Shown: positions 25,401 to 32,785, numbered from the stretch's first letter. The stretch: 44,082 nt of DNA from an uncultured Clostridia bacterium (GCA_944341075.1 CALVLV010000016.1:1-44082), one strand, 5' to 3'. The notes: generated from the sequence alone by a model not told the origin. Program-made: numbers and translations.

Positions 25401-26646
25401 TGATGGTAGCGGCAGTAACCTTATTCCCATAGACACAGCCCACGGCTTCAGCTTTATCATTCAGGGCAACTATATAGGTATTCCCCGCGTAGAATTGTTC
25501 ACCGCCGTGCAGTCGGAGGGTGGCACTGAACTTGAGCCGCTTACCTTTATGCAGAGCGGTAACGTGTATACCGTGACGGGCGAAATCAAGGGTACTGTAT
25601 ACATATACATTTATGCCGACAATATCTCTTCCGCGGTGGGTGAAACAGATGTTTCATCTGCATTCGGGGAAGCGATCGACCTCAACGAAGACGGCATCTT
25701 CACCGTCCGCTATGCGGTAAATCATGGTGATGAGAGTGGTGCTCTCGGCGGCGGCGCAACATTTACGTTCAGCCAGACCCTTCCCGTCGGCACCGATTTA
25801 AGGCTGTTTTATCAGGTGAACGGCGTGCCCGTATCTGTCGGCAGAATACCTGACGCGGGAGGCGAAACTAGTGTTAAAGCCTCTGATTTTGACGCTTTGA
25901 CAGGCGCCCCCGACAATGGCGGCAACATGTCGTTTGCTTATACGGGTACAGTTGTAAGCGAAGTTTATTACCTTGTAATAACCCTGCCCAACAATGAAGC
26001 AAACTTTGGCGCAGCAAATGCGACAGGCGGTTATGTTCCGTTCACGGTGACGGTAAATGAATATAGTGCAGCGCTTGTAGAAACAGACTACATCACACAC
26101 GCCGTATCTGTTTCTGGAACAACGGGACAGTCGCAAAGCGCTCTGCAGAACGTGGAACAGCGTGCCGAAAGTGAAATTTCTACTACCGCCAACCTTTACG
26201 GGGCGGTTATACGCAATATTGAGTATAGAGGCAACACCGTTACCTACAGCGTTACGGGCGGCAATAACGTAGTTACAGACGTGCGCCACGCCAACAGCTA
26301 TTATGTGTTAAAGGTCATTGGCGCAGATATCTCTAATGCGAACGGGAATACTACGGTTACTACAGACGTGGCTACATATGTCATTATTCCCGCCGGCAGT
26401 AACTCTGCACAAATTACGTTAAGCGGTAGCGGCATTGTGCAGCTGCTTGAAGTTACCAACATGCAGTACCCCGCCGCGGGCACTGTGATTGCAACACAAT
26501 ATTTAAATTTGAAAAGTGCGGCGGCCGATCCAGTGATCCGTGGTCGGTCGCGTACACAGGTTTACCGCTCTGCCGAAAGCGGCATACGGAGGTTTTTATG
26601 GCAGGTATTTTACTCGCCCCCGTCTGGAGTTTGGGGTGGAAGATAG
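19438..26646 (+). CDS. Giant GLUG-repeat surface protein (2402 residues)
   Basis: Residues about 8-40 form a signal peptide ending near TLSADDA. Residues about 335-1050 carry some 15 GLUG-like repeats (AGGLAG, AGGLFGL, GGLAGII, GGLMGLA, AGGLVGYV, AGGVFGY, VGGMFGMM, VGGLIGA, VGGAVGVW and so on), predicted to form a beta-helix as in bacterial adhesins. Residues about 1200-1500 include an EGTYYFGSGSNGYRI segment like carbohydrate-binding domains. Residues about 1850-1965 resemble an InlB-type/Flg_new repeat (VMFDLGDW ... FTFKGFYA ... YYARWN). There is no LPXTG motif; the last 40 residues are Arg-rich and overlap the next gene by 49 bases. AGGAGG lies 7 bases before the ATG. Adhesion or matrix role is inferred from repeats. 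Confidence 0.8.
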   Translation: MKARIKHRALRYVAIALMAVICFVTVLYSASFISPVTLSADDAMVANISAQGVNVYISGDGVTRDENGNYVVPKNIQAEITVVNDAAISSGISVTTSAGTITAASPNHVTVDTGNGELNIDVTTSGLATARGTSLSTAYQISDYNDLMALSKILASMDSDITDGSNDTNDTRAAFAGYLNEFGLADESWFDDDGKFVSADTGAVQEAVSSARDLLSTAYFVLADDVMLNSSNDKPADYSSGYFGIGSRRGVPFQGVFDFNGHAVTLNLSLTETSNENFSAAVYKDGQSGDDRILSVGFFNYIYGNGDDACAIIGGDVRGTIAVSADLENADDQDYLLFAGGLAGTIGDKVVLDGASSATSVSILTGTGGNNTEAVSVYAGGLFGLSGADIDYWSDVSYTGNYSEISITSDNGGDDDRNIAGSLAGVIQNAYINGFHADLRGANILADSTDRGNAITGGLAGIIYSGTPQFTEISVSKAVSIRGINISASGSTLSSIVTSRVSGSGFAELDAGDIFDRNFAQNADIAISGGLMGLAYTDGASASTLNISDVSFLESGANGGFTVHAATSDSSSLGIPFAGGLVGYVQADGQFVNFSPVAGDQSESFTLFGCDVTVNSVQNGAGPAYAGGVFGYNAFTLPSGYTFNLTDEKSSIDVIAEQTETAGNEMVAAGTKPTAHGVFAGFYTSVLQTGYEISDFTFNVNDGHLEARRLAGSEATGDISAGAVAGWAEGTSNGDSTISGLNVTLTDCSVNALGYSFDSFLPSGGDNDTTTEHNNVYVGGVFGYIANYGVYNNNSDTVGLSNISLEFRHVNGGEQYTVRGIQNAQAANKDYKGEGYVGGMFGMMSSCNAQNLTLDGNSSGDTLIYFNSTHDPNTASVGGLIGATRVAASGYYRGYRLSYAQVKNVHVAGRAYYSGSTNGGEYELNVGGAVGVWGSYYGDTSTVAQNIFVQNCAIESIGEQNMFTYAGGVFGGAWYRCDVDITNCYSIDNSVLASSASSRAYAAGLAGLIQSQQDAGVTVSQCGVIDTTIEAITYNANSFVYAAGLVSNMKSNCTVSHSFSNATISAQCGENNSNPGNIRIAGIAIQDELSSGNQKYIEDNFFIAANVQNNQTDIGNVNIYRIFNLNDFQHTDGWWNPTIISHINNNYAVALTGTSSANDNRTMTTEHTFSSYNSSGISVYNFGSAGGHDTEINIVGTSVSLNNNTVSPISDRSGTSYVQLHVKIPAYDDSSNNKDYLLCAYPVYVGEATKSSGITITTPDFTNTSGQNQFVNSGNAKNYYTEQGSTYVDFTTVSEGFTLNGENGENFAGSIFTLIGGDDSAIRDDNGKTMHLYYTGGVKIDKDDEGNIINVTRATTFAIKDKATLIIAAARNIDDDPIDFVLLKQNENGFIEYIKPDNGSWVLNRTSAYKFNADNSGGLFEFKEINGVEYIEDDDLQLVTYTFNDLEEGTYYFGSGSNGYRIFALDIQYADQNNHYRESNTYFQIYTGDSESVQNVIINNLNVYMPNVYLVKNPATGPELLLGYKDDDVVEEGEEKNIRTIQERQKAMEAIIGARGSTSLTLPGVKDYFNVTSSADGMQLDISPVLGNTDGAALVLEYEAEDGEYFYVVIEAVPNAITKIDVRPAEDTPPRAITENGHYVYSNGDTVRLEAVVNYRFGFNRYIVDVQFAEGDNGNVNWQDDYNIEVNGTVDINDCDPGDLIEVVCTPVVPGLAISNTMSASIILEVANSITVTPENMSGASYSPVNDNNAVVGHEFSFTLTPNPGYGLNPTLNLGFYGNNSLGNIGNISNIGFPEERTDKENGTIQCSLNDTNYTINYTFNAQTGVYTITLPAEMFNIRGLSEVRISASFDKVYSVMFDLGDWVEYSQDSGGVGSRFFIYQVKQGEQINTALREEIFDYFDTAYGDAFTSMIEGRAGFTFKGFYATDSASSLASYGTSFVDYCAQGNDTIRGSLNYYARWNYTAKVFAPQGVSVRSALGSQLIETVVSDGSGSNLIPIDTAHGFSFIIQGNYIGIPRVELFTAVQSEGGTELEPLTFMQSGNVYTVTGEIKGTVYIYIYADNISSAVGETDVSSAFGEAIDLNEDGIFTVRYAVNHGDESGALGGGATFTFSQTLPVGTDLRLFYQVNGVPVSVGRIPDAGGETSVKASDFDALTGAPDNGGNMSFAYTGTVVSEVYYLVITLPNNEANFGAANATGGYVPFTVTVNEYSAALVETDYITHAVSVSGTTGQSQSALQNVEQRAESEISTTANLYGAVIRNIEYRGNTVTYSVTGGNNVVTDVRHANSYYVLKVIGADISNANGNTTVTTDVATYVIIPAGSNSAQITLSGSGIVQLLEVTNMQYPAAGTVIATQYLNLKSAAADPVIRGRSRTQVYRSAESGIRRFLWQVFYSPPSGVWGGR

Positions 26647-27197
26647 CGCTTATCGTGCTCATTTCAATAGCCATAATCGTGTGTGTTATACTTATAACGT
26701 GCGCCGTGCTTTCCTTTCGCCGCGCGCGCAAAAAAATCCCAGAAGATGATTTTCTCGTTCCCGACGACGGCGGATTCAATTCGATAGTCAGGGTAGACGG
26801 CCTTGGAATGGTTCCCATTTCAAAAGACGGTGCAAATTTGCAGCCGCAACAGTCCGCTCAATATGCACCTGCATCTTCTGTGTTGTCCGAACAGCCGGCC
26901 GTGCAGGTGGAACAGCCGATAGTGGTGGATCCCGCAACGGGCGCCGTTATTTCGGCGCCATCGCAAGAGGCAGCGGCGGCATATGCCCATGCGCTTGAAA
27001 ACGGCAATATAGCCATTCCCGGGTTTAATGTGATAACCGGCCCCGACGGAAACATTTCAGTAGTAAACGTTCCCTCCGTAGCTCCCGCTACAGAAACGGC
27101 AATTCAGACGCAGAGCAGCAACCTTCGCGGCGGCTTTTACGACCCCGCAGATTTTGCCGGCGAAAGTAAGGGAAATAAGGGGAAGGGCCGCAGGTGA
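26598..27197 (+). CDS. Single-pass membrane protein, unknown function
   Basis: 199 residues. One membrane segment at about 15-40 (IALIVLISIAIIVCVILITC), then RRARKK, so the long Pro/Gln/Ala-rich tail is probably cytoplasmic. The tail has DPATGAVISAPSQEAAAAY and GPDGNISVVNVPS, low-complexity pieces. It starts 49 bases inside the giant gene with GGAGG 6 bases upstream, so translation is coupled. A membrane partner for the giant protein is plausible. No family is recognised. Confidence 0.65.
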   Translation: MAGILLAPVWSLGWKIALIVLISIAIIVCVILITCAVLSFRRARKKIPEDDFLVPDDGGFNSIVRVDGLGMVPISKDGANLQPQQSAQYAPASSVLSEQPAVQVEQPIVVDPATGAVISAPSQEAAAAYAHALENGNIAIPGFNVITGPDGNISVVNVPSVAPATETAIQTQSSNLRGGFYDPADFAGESKGNKGKGRR

Positions 27198-27280
27198 TGC
27201 TTGCTTTTACCGCTACAGTTTAAAAAGCAGAGTTGTTTAAAATATAAAATCTGAATACACTTACACAAACTCCTATAAAC

Positions 27281-27318
27281 TTTTAAGCCGCCATTCCAGC
27301 AGGAATGGCGGCTTAAAA
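27281..27318. terminator. Perfect 17-bp terminator of the SipW locus
   Basis: Stem 27281-27297 with 27302-27318 around AGCA. The arms begin TTTT and end AAAA, so it works both ways between convergent genes. Confidence 0.85.
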
Positions 27319-27342
27319 CTTATAAAAATATTATTTTTTTAA

Positions 27343-27360
27343 GTACTATGCGTGGCATAA
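27343..27360 (+). repeat. 18-bp dyad repeat, copy 2
   Basis: GTACTATGCGTGGCATAA, identical to copy 1. It sits just after a terminator, between the ends of two convergent genes. Confidence 0.7.
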
Positions 27361-27398
27361 AATGTTAAAAACTGCTGAAATTCAGCTAAAATCTTATT

Positions 27399-28037
27399 TT
27401 ATTCGCTGTCGGGCGGCTGGCCAACGTGTGCCTTCCATTTGCATTCGCCTATTTCAAATTCGCTAAAAACTGCCGTAAAAGATGAATTTTCGGGGCTGGC
27501 TGCATAGATACCGAATGGAACTTCTCCCGTTGCGGCGGGCATGTGGCATATGCGCATCTGCTTAAAATTTATTCCGTCAAACGAGCACTCTATGCAAAAA
27601 TCGTCTTCGCGGCGGCTCAGCCTGTACCATATCTCCTTTATGTCGGGGGCAATTTCTGTAGTCGCCCAGTCAGAAAAACCGTCCGCGGTCACCACGCTGC
27701 CAAGGTGTTGGAAGCGCTCGTTTTCAAACTCCGCCGAAGCCTTCAGCCAGTTTTGGCTGTCAAAATACACGGCCACGCCGCACTGGTCAAAGCGGCGGCA
27801 GCTGGCGCGGAACTGAGTTTTTACCGTAAAAGAAAAATATTTTTCCTCTGTCTCTGTCTGCAGTATGGGCGCGTTGTCGTTGCAAAAGTGGTAGTAGGTG
27901 CGCTGCCACAGGTCGGTGTGCGGCGCGGTCGTTATTGCAATGCCGCCTGCGCAGCCTTTTTCTCCGTTCAGAACGGTAAAGTCATGCGGTTGCCTTGTCC
28001 ATGTCCATTTTCTGCCTGCAAAATATAACTCTGCCAT
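27399..28037 (-). CDS. DUF1349 family protein (concanavalin-like fold)
   Basis: 212 residues. Members have a beta-jelly fold and are often annotated as regulation-of-enolase-1-like. Typical blocks are WTRQPHDF near the start, FSFTVKTQFRASCRRFDQCGVAVYFDSQNWLKASAEFEN and YRLSRREDDFCIECSFDG, ending with FGIYAASPE. The activity is unknown; sugar binding is often suspected. AAGGAG precedes the ATG by about 8 bases. Own promoter at 28065-28093. Confidence 0.85.
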   Translation of the reverse strand: MAELYFAGRKWTWTRQPHDFTVLNGEKGCAGGIAITTAPHTDLWQRTYYHFCNDNAPILQTETEEKYFSFTVKTQFRASCRRFDQCGVAVYFDSQNWLKASAEFENERFQHLGSVVTADGFSDWATTEIAPDIKEIWYRLSRREDDFCIECSFDGINFKQMRICHMPAATGEVPFGIYAASPENSSFTAVFSEFEIGECKWKAHVGQPPDSE

Positions 28038-28064
28038 AGCTTTACTCCTTATTTTTTCCTTCTT

Positions 28065-28093
28065 ATTATACCATGCTGCGGCGGCGCGCGCAA
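28065..28093 (-). promoter_or_regulatory. Promoter of the DUF1349 gene
   Basis: On the minus strand: TTGCGC, 17-base spacer ending TGG, TATAAT (28070-28065). Confidence 0.7.
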
Positions 28094-28166
28094 GTATATT
28101 AAATTTGTTTGCAAGGCCGCGCCTGCGGTGATATACTTAAATAAAAAACGGCAAGGAGCGTGAATT

Positions 28167-29684
28167 ATGAACGACAGAACAAGACGTGCCAAAAGGACTT
28201 ACGAAGAGGTAAACCGCAGGCTCCGCGCGCTGGTGCTTCCCTTCTTCCTGAACGGCTGGGAGGAGGAGAGCATGCCACCGGCAGCAAAGCCCTACCGCAA
28301 CAAACAGCTTGTAGAACTTGCCTCTATGGAATACGAGCTGCGCACAGGCAGGCGCTATATGGCCGCCATAGATACCTTATACCGGAACCGCGCCGACCTT
28401 TCGCCCGTGTTGCGCCACGAGGCAGAGGTGGCAAAGCTTGCTGCCGAAAAGATAGCAAAGATCCCCAAGGAGGAGTACCTTGCATATCAGAACGTACTTT
28501 TGGAATGTTACCCCCAAAAGTTCGTGCTTGCAAAGACGACGGGTAACTTCGGCGAGGTAAAGCCCTATCTTAAAAAGATAATCGAATATAACCGCAAATA
28601 TGTGGAGTGGGAGCAGACAGAAAGTTTAAAGGGCTACGACGTGCTGTTGGACGAGTATGAAAAGGGCATGACGGCGGCAAAATACGATGAGTTTTTCGGG
28701 CTGATAAAGCGCGAACTTGTGCCGTTCATAAGGCGTGCGCTCGCCGCTCAGCAGCCCGTCCACCCCGCATTTTTAACGCGCAGTTTTCCCGTTGAAAAGC
28801 AGAAAAAGTTCTGCGAATATCTTGCAGGGGTCATGCTCTTCGATAAAAACAAAACAATGATGGGCGAAAGCGAGCACCCCTACACGAACAACAACGGCAA
28901 CTGCGACGTGCGTATAACCAATCATTACTACGAAGGCGACCTTGCCAGCGCGATTTTCAGCGCCATACACGAGATGGGGCACGGATTGTATGAATTGCAG
29001 GTTGCCGACGACTTGCAGGAAACAATGTCGGGCGGCGGCGCCTCTATGGCCCTGCACGAAAGCCAGTCACGCTTTTTTGAGAACAATGTGGGCAGAAGCA
29101 GGCCGTTCTGGGAGCGCCATTTCCCCGTGCTGAAAGATACATTTTCCGAGGAGCTTGAAGGGGTAACGCTCGACGATTTCATGCACTACATAAATCACAC
29201 GCAGGCCAGCCTCATCCGCACCGATGCAGACGAGCTGACTTATCCGCTGCACGTGCTCATTCGCTACGAGATAGAAAAGGGCATGTTCGACGGAACGGTG
29301 AACGAAGAGAACATTGAGGAGGTGTGGAACGGTAAGTATAAGGAATACCTCGGCCTTGACGTGCCCGATGCGGGCAGGGGAGTGGTGCAGGACATGCATT
29401 GGTACGGCGGCAATATAGGCTATTTCCCCACTTATGCGCTCGGTTCGGCATATGCCGCCCAAATATTTGCCACCATGGGAAAGGACTTTGACGTGAACGC
29501 CGCCATGGGCGAAGAAAATGTCGGCAAAATCGCCGCATGGCTCAAAGAGCATATTCATAAATACGGATCTTCAAAAGACCCTGCAGAAATTTTAGAGCAT
29601 GCCTGCGGCGCTCCCTTCGATCCCCGTTATTACATTGATTATTTAAAGGACAAGTATTCCGCCCTCTGCGGCATAGAAAAATAA
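28167..29684 (+). CDS. M32 family carboxypeptidase (Taq type)
   Basis: 505 residues, the family's usual length. Cytoplasmic zinc metallopeptidase that removes C-terminal residues from peptides. The HEXXH site is HEMGH at about 268-272, and the M32 signature HESQSRFFENNVGRS follows. YYEGDLASAIFSAIHE, HTQASLIRTDADELTYPLHVLIRYEIE and GNIGYFPTYALGSAYAAQ are also typical. AAGGAG lies about 9 bases before the ATG. A clear terminator follows, so it is probably a single-gene unit. Confidence 0.95.
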   Translation: MNDRTRRAKRTYEEVNRRLRALVLPFFLNGWEEESMPPAAKPYRNKQLVELASMEYELRTGRRYMAAIDTLYRNRADLSPVLRHEAEVAKLAAEKIAKIPKEEYLAYQNVLLECYPQKFVLAKTTGNFGEVKPYLKKIIEYNRKYVEWEQTESLKGYDVLLDEYEKGMTAAKYDEFFGLIKRELVPFIRRALAAQQPVHPAFLTRSFPVEKQKKFCEYLAGVMLFDKNKTMMGESEHPYTNNNGNCDVRITNHYYEGDLASAIFSAIHEMGHGLYELQVADDLQETMSGGGASMALHESQSRFFENNVGRSRPFWERHFPVLKDTFSEELEGVTLDDFMHYINHTQASLIRTDADELTYPLHVLIRYEIEKGMFDGTVNEENIEEVWNGKYKEYLGLDVPDAGRGVVQDMHWYGGNIGYFPTYALGSAYAAQIFATMGKDFDVNAAMGEENVGKIAAWLKEHIHKYGSSKDPAEILEHACGAPFDPRYYIDYLKDKYSALCGIEK

Positions 29685-29718
29685 ATCTTTGCCGTCCCGT
29701 TTTATTGGCGGACGTTAT

Positions 29719-29755
29719 AAAAAGCCTTCCCGTGCCGTTGCAGGGAAGGCTTTTT
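29719..29755 (+). terminator. Terminator of the M32 peptidase gene
   Basis: A 13-bp stem (AAAAAGCCTTCCC / GGGAAGGCTTTTT) around an 11-base loop, ending in TTTTT. It can act in both directions. Confidence 0.88.
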
Positions 29756-29801
29756 ATATACATATAAATTATCTTGTGTCTGCGGACGGCAAAGCCGGCG
29801 T

Positions 29802-30569
29802 TTAGCTGTTGTCGGGTTGCGAGAAAGAAGTTTTTCTTTGCCTCAGTTCTAACACCCATAAAACGATTGAAGCGCATGTGGTAAGTATTATGCCCGCGAT
29901 CAATACCCAGTTCAGTTTCAGAACGAATGAAGAAAGCAAAACATTTACAAAGCCGTGGAACAGCATGCACAGCGGCAGACAGTGCGACCGTTCGTATACA
30001 GTGCCTAACCAAAAGCAAAGAAATATTCCAAGCGTCGCCTGCAACCAGAAGGGCAATGACTGATTGGGGTGACCTTCAATAAACCAAAGCGGCAGGTGCC
30101 ACAGTGCCCATATTGCTCCGCAGGCAAGCGCGGCAACGGGGAAGGTGATTTTATTTGACAGATTGGGTTGCAGAATTCCGCGCCAGCCGAGTTCTTCCTC
30201 TCCGCCGTATACGAATGTGGAGGCGATAAGGTTAACAAAAAAGTTCAGCGCCGTCATCTGAGGGTTCCATTCCATCGAAGAGAGCCCTACGGTCAGCGTG
30301 ACAAGGGTGACAAACAGCAGAAAGAACCATATTCCGTATTTTTTATACGAAAACAAAAATTTCTTCAGCGACTTCAGATATGGTTTTCCGCTAATACAGA
30401 ATAACGCAGCGATCGCTGGGCCGAAGTTGCCGATTATATAAATAATGGTGGGCAATGTGTCGCCGTAGACCAGATCGGTGTAAGCCACAAGCGCGGCTAC
30501 TCCCCACCAGCAGGCATATGTTATGGCAAACGTAATTATCAGGTACTTTACAACCGCTTTTATATTCAT
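29802..30569 (-). CDS. CPBP family intramembrane protease
   Basis: 255 residues with about seven membrane segments. CPBP (CAAX-protease/bacteriocin-processing) motifs are EEELGWRGIL, HLPLW and LFHGFVN, holding the putative catalytic Glu and His residues. Substrates are unknown; family members serve in bacteriocin immunity or prenyl-protein processing. The ATG at 30569 is chosen because a promoter's -10 ends 6 bases before it and no Shine-Dalgarno site exists, so the message looks leaderless. The longer frame starting at 30608 would begin upstream of that promoter's start site. Confidence 0.85.
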   Translation of the reverse strand: MNIKAVVKYLIITFAITYACWWGVAALVAYTDLVYGDTLPTIIYIIGNFGPAIAALFCISGKPYLKSLKKFLFSYKKYGIWFFLLFVTLVTLTVGLSSMEWNPQMTALNFFVNLIASTFVYGGEEELGWRGILQPNLSNKITFPVAALACGAIWALWHLPLWFIEGHPNQSLPFWLQATLGIFLCFWLGTVYERSHCLPLCMLFHGFVNVLLSSFVLKLNWVLIAGIILTTCASIVLWVLELRQRKTSFSQPDNS

Positions 30570-30575
30570 ACGACT

Positions 30576-30604
30576 ATTATAGCATAGTAAATAGTATATG
30601 TCAC
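30576..30604 (-). promoter_or_regulatory. Promoter giving a leaderless CPBP message
   Basis: On the minus strand: GTGACA (30604-30599), 17-base spacer, TATAAT (30581-30576), six bases, then ATG (30569-30567). Confidence 0.7.
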
Positions 30605-30629
30605 CCATATAAGATTAAAAATTAAAAAA

Positions 30630-30647
30630 GGCACCCCAAAGGGTGCC
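30630..30647 (-). terminator. Minus-strand terminator distal to tRNA-Ser
   Basis: GGCACCC/GGGTGCC stem around a 4-base loop, followed on the minus strand by TTTTTTAATTTTT. Confidence 0.8.
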
Positions 30648-30654
30648 CGTTGCG

Positions 30655-30673
30655 TGGCGCAGAGAGAGGGATT
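30655..30673 (-). repeat. 19-bp copy of the tRNA-Ser 3' end
   Basis: It is identical to 30836-30854, the 3' end of tRNA-Ser including CCA. Between the two copies lie two minus-strand hairpins (30698-30721 and 30799-30836). It may be an attachment-site scar or a decayed second tRNA. Confidence 0.65.
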
Positions 30674-30798
30674 TGCGCCTTGGGCGGACGCGCATGGAAA
30701 ACAGCGGGTGTCCGCTGTTTTGTCGTCGGTAGATCCCTCCGACCTGCGGCAACAAGTTGCCTTGCCTCCCCTCGAATCCCTCATTCTCTTCGCAAAAA

Positions 30799-30836
30799 AT
30801 ATCCCGCCGAGAGACTTTTGTCTCTCGGCGGGATAT
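30799..30836 (-). terminator. Terminator directly after tRNA-Ser
   Basis: A perfect 16-bp stem (30799-30814 with 30821-30836) around CTTTTG; on the minus strand it is followed by TTTTTTGCG. Confidence 0.85.
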
Positions 30837-30925
30837 GGCGCAGAGAGAGGGATTCGAACCCCCGTACGTGTTCCCACGTAACACGATTTCGAGTCGTGCG
30901 CGTTCGACCACTCCGCCATCTCTGC
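30836..30925 (-). tRNA. tRNA-Ser (anticodon CGA)
   Basis: 90 bases with encoded CCA. Acceptor GCAGAGA pairs with TCTCTGC. The anticodon stem CACGA/TCGTG holds the loop CTCGAAA with anticodon CGA. A long variable arm (TACGTG...CACGTA) is typical of tRNA-Ser. The T arm carries GGTTCGAATCC. Confidence 0.95.
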
Positions 30926-31098
30926 ATAGCCATTAGATTTTATAACATTTTCGCATAAATTTCAAGTGTTTTGGCTTGGCTTTTTGACATTTTTTATTAT
31001 TTTTGCCTTAACTTCTGTTTTTATAAGCTGGTTTATGCTATAATAAATCTGAAATATGTGGGCGTCGGCAGGTCTCGGATTGTGTTTCTAATCTGAAT

Positions 31099-31584
31099 TC
31101 AGATAAACCGCACCCCGAGTATGTGTATGCCGCGTGCCTGTGCGAAATTGTAGGTAGACAGCGGCCGCATGAATGCATCGTAGGTATGCGCGGCCAAGAA
31201 AATCTCGTTTTGCCTGACTGCCACGACTACGGGGGAGTGGTAAAAGTCGCCCGTCGCCGTGCCAAGCTGTACAATATCGCCGATCTCCAATCTGTTAAGT
31301 GGAGCTTCCTCGGCAAACGGGCCTTCGGCCTTGTTGCCGAGAAGAAAATTATACAGGTATTCAACGCCCGTCCAGGCGGGAGCCCTGTCGTTCACATTTC
31401 GGTAGTACCACCCGAAAGTAGGAGTATAATTCATTATGCCCGCGCCTGCGTAAATGCATTGCGATGCAAAGTTCGTGCAGTCGCCTCCTGAGGTATCAAA
31501 GTTGTAATAGCGTGGGTTTCGCCTGAATGCCCAGTCTCTGGCATAATTGAATGCGGCCGGCCTGTCATAATTTTTTGTCTGCAT
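31099..31584 (-). CDS. Putative amidase-domain protein (Amidase_6 type)
   Basis: 161 residues. The domain resembles NlpC/P60-like cysteine amidases. It starts with YDRPAAFNYARDWAFRRNPRYYNF, then GGDCTNFASQCIYAGAGIMNY with the presumed nucleophile Cys, a WYYRN box, DFYHSPVVV with the presumed His and a late Asp/His-containing AAHTYDAF. There is no signal peptide, though family members are often secreted. The ATG at 31584 has no ribosome site; a TAAAAT ends 6 bases before it, but no -35 is clear. Substrate is unknown. Confidence 0.85.
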   Translation of the reverse strand: MQTKNYDRPAAFNYARDWAFRRNPRYYNFDTSGGDCTNFASQCIYAGAGIMNYTPTFGWYYRNVNDRAPAWTGVEYLYNFLLGNKAEGPFAEEAPLNRLEIGDIVQLGTATGDFYHSPVVVAVRQNEIFLAAHTYDAFMRPLSTYNFAQARGIHILGVRFI

Positions 31585-31658
31585 ATCAATATTTTATGTA
31601 ATTGCCCTTTTGCGTGTTCGTGTACCGGCGGCAGAACAACATCGGGCAGAGGTAGTTT

Positions 31659-32570
31659 ATGAAGATAATAGACGCGCATGCGCATGTTGTGCGCTACATC
31701 TCAGGATTTACTTCCCGCGGGGAACTTTGCGGCATAGGCGGCGGAATGGCGCGCTATGCCGACGGCACCGAGCTTTTTATGATCCCGCCCGAAATGGGGG
31801 AGTACGGCGCTTCGCCCGAAGCGCTTTTAAAGGTGATGGACGAAAACAATGTTGAAAAAGCCGTGCTTTTACAGGGGCAGTTTTTCGGTTTTCAGAATGA
31901 GTACACTGCCGAGGCTGTAAAAAAATACCCGTCGCGCTTTGTCGGCGCGGGAGCGTACGACCCTTTCTGTGCAAAGTCTGAGGAAGTAAGGCGTCATTTG
32001 TTCCGTGATCTAGGCTTCAGGGCCGTAAAGTTTGAAATGAGCAACGGTTCGGGTCTGATGGCGTATCACGGGGAAATAGACCTGGACGGTGAGGTGATGA
32101 ACGGTTGCTACCATTACGCGGCAGAAAACGGGCTTACCGTAGTAATGGATATAGGCCGCCCGCGCAATTGTTGCTGGCAGACGCGCTCGCTTGCAAGCGC
32201 AATAAAAAAATACCCCGATGTCACTTTTGTTTTATGTCACCTTCTCTCTCCGCAGCGCGGGGATGGCGAGCTTTTGCATGCCGAACTTGGCAGGCTTGCC
32301 CTGCCGAACGTTTACTTCGACCTTTCGTCATTGCCTGGCAATCAGCGCCCCGAAACTTATCCGTATCCGTCGGCTGTTGTGCACCTGGGCATAGCAAAAC
32401 GGACGGTGGGGGCAGACAGGCTTATGTTCGGTTCCGATATGCCGTCTAACCTCTGTCGCGACAGTTATGTGCACCTTAAAGATTATATAACAGATAGCGG
32501 CGTGTTTACCCCTGCCGAGCTTGAAGATATTTTTTACAATACCGCGGAGAAGATTTACTTTTCCCGCTGA
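31659..32570 (+). CDS. Amidohydrolase family 2 protein
   Basis: 303 residues, TIM-barrel metal-dependent hydrolase (PF04909 type). The metal motif is DAHAH at residues 5-9; a later His is in FVLCHLLS and the Asp in MFGSDMPSN near the C-terminus. The family includes decarboxylases such as those acting on aromatic acids. The substrate is not evident. AGAGG lies 7 bases before the ATG. Confidence 0.9.
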   Translation: MKIIDAHAHVVRYISGFTSRGELCGIGGGMARYADGTELFMIPPEMGEYGASPEALLKVMDENNVEKAVLLQGQFFGFQNEYTAEAVKKYPSRFVGAGAYDPFCAKSEEVRRHLFRDLGFRAVKFEMSNGSGLMAYHGEIDLDGEVMNGCYHYAAENGLTVVMDIGRPRNCCWQTRSLASAIKKYPDVTFVLCHLLSPQRGDGELLHAELGRLALPNVYFDLSSLPGNQRPETYPYPSAVVHLGIAKRTVGADRLMFGSDMPSNLCRDSYVHLKDYITDSGVFTPAELEDIFYNTAEKIYFSR

Positions 32571-32756
32571 GGAGTGTCTGTTGTGTTATGTACAGGTGAA
32601 AAATAAGTTAAACTTATACCTTATAGAATTAAAATTTATGCTTAAAACGGGCACTTTTTTGCATAAAAATACTTAAAATCAATGCAAAATGGTATATTAT
32701 TAGTAAAACTTATACAGTTTATAACTAATCGTTATAATAAAAATGCGGTTCAGAAT

Positions 32757-32785
32757 TTGGCAAAACTCTAAGTATATGTTATAAT
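32757..32785 (+). promoter_or_regulatory. Promoter of gdhA
   Basis: TTGGCA (32757-32762), 17-base spacer ending TGT, TATAAT (32780-32785). The rest of the 264-base gap upstream is AT-rich without a visible gene. Confidence 0.8.

Noticed and set aside
30566-30919. Overlapping 98-117-codon frames across tRNA-Ser
   Set aside because: They read through the tRNA and its terminators and show no protein family or start signal.
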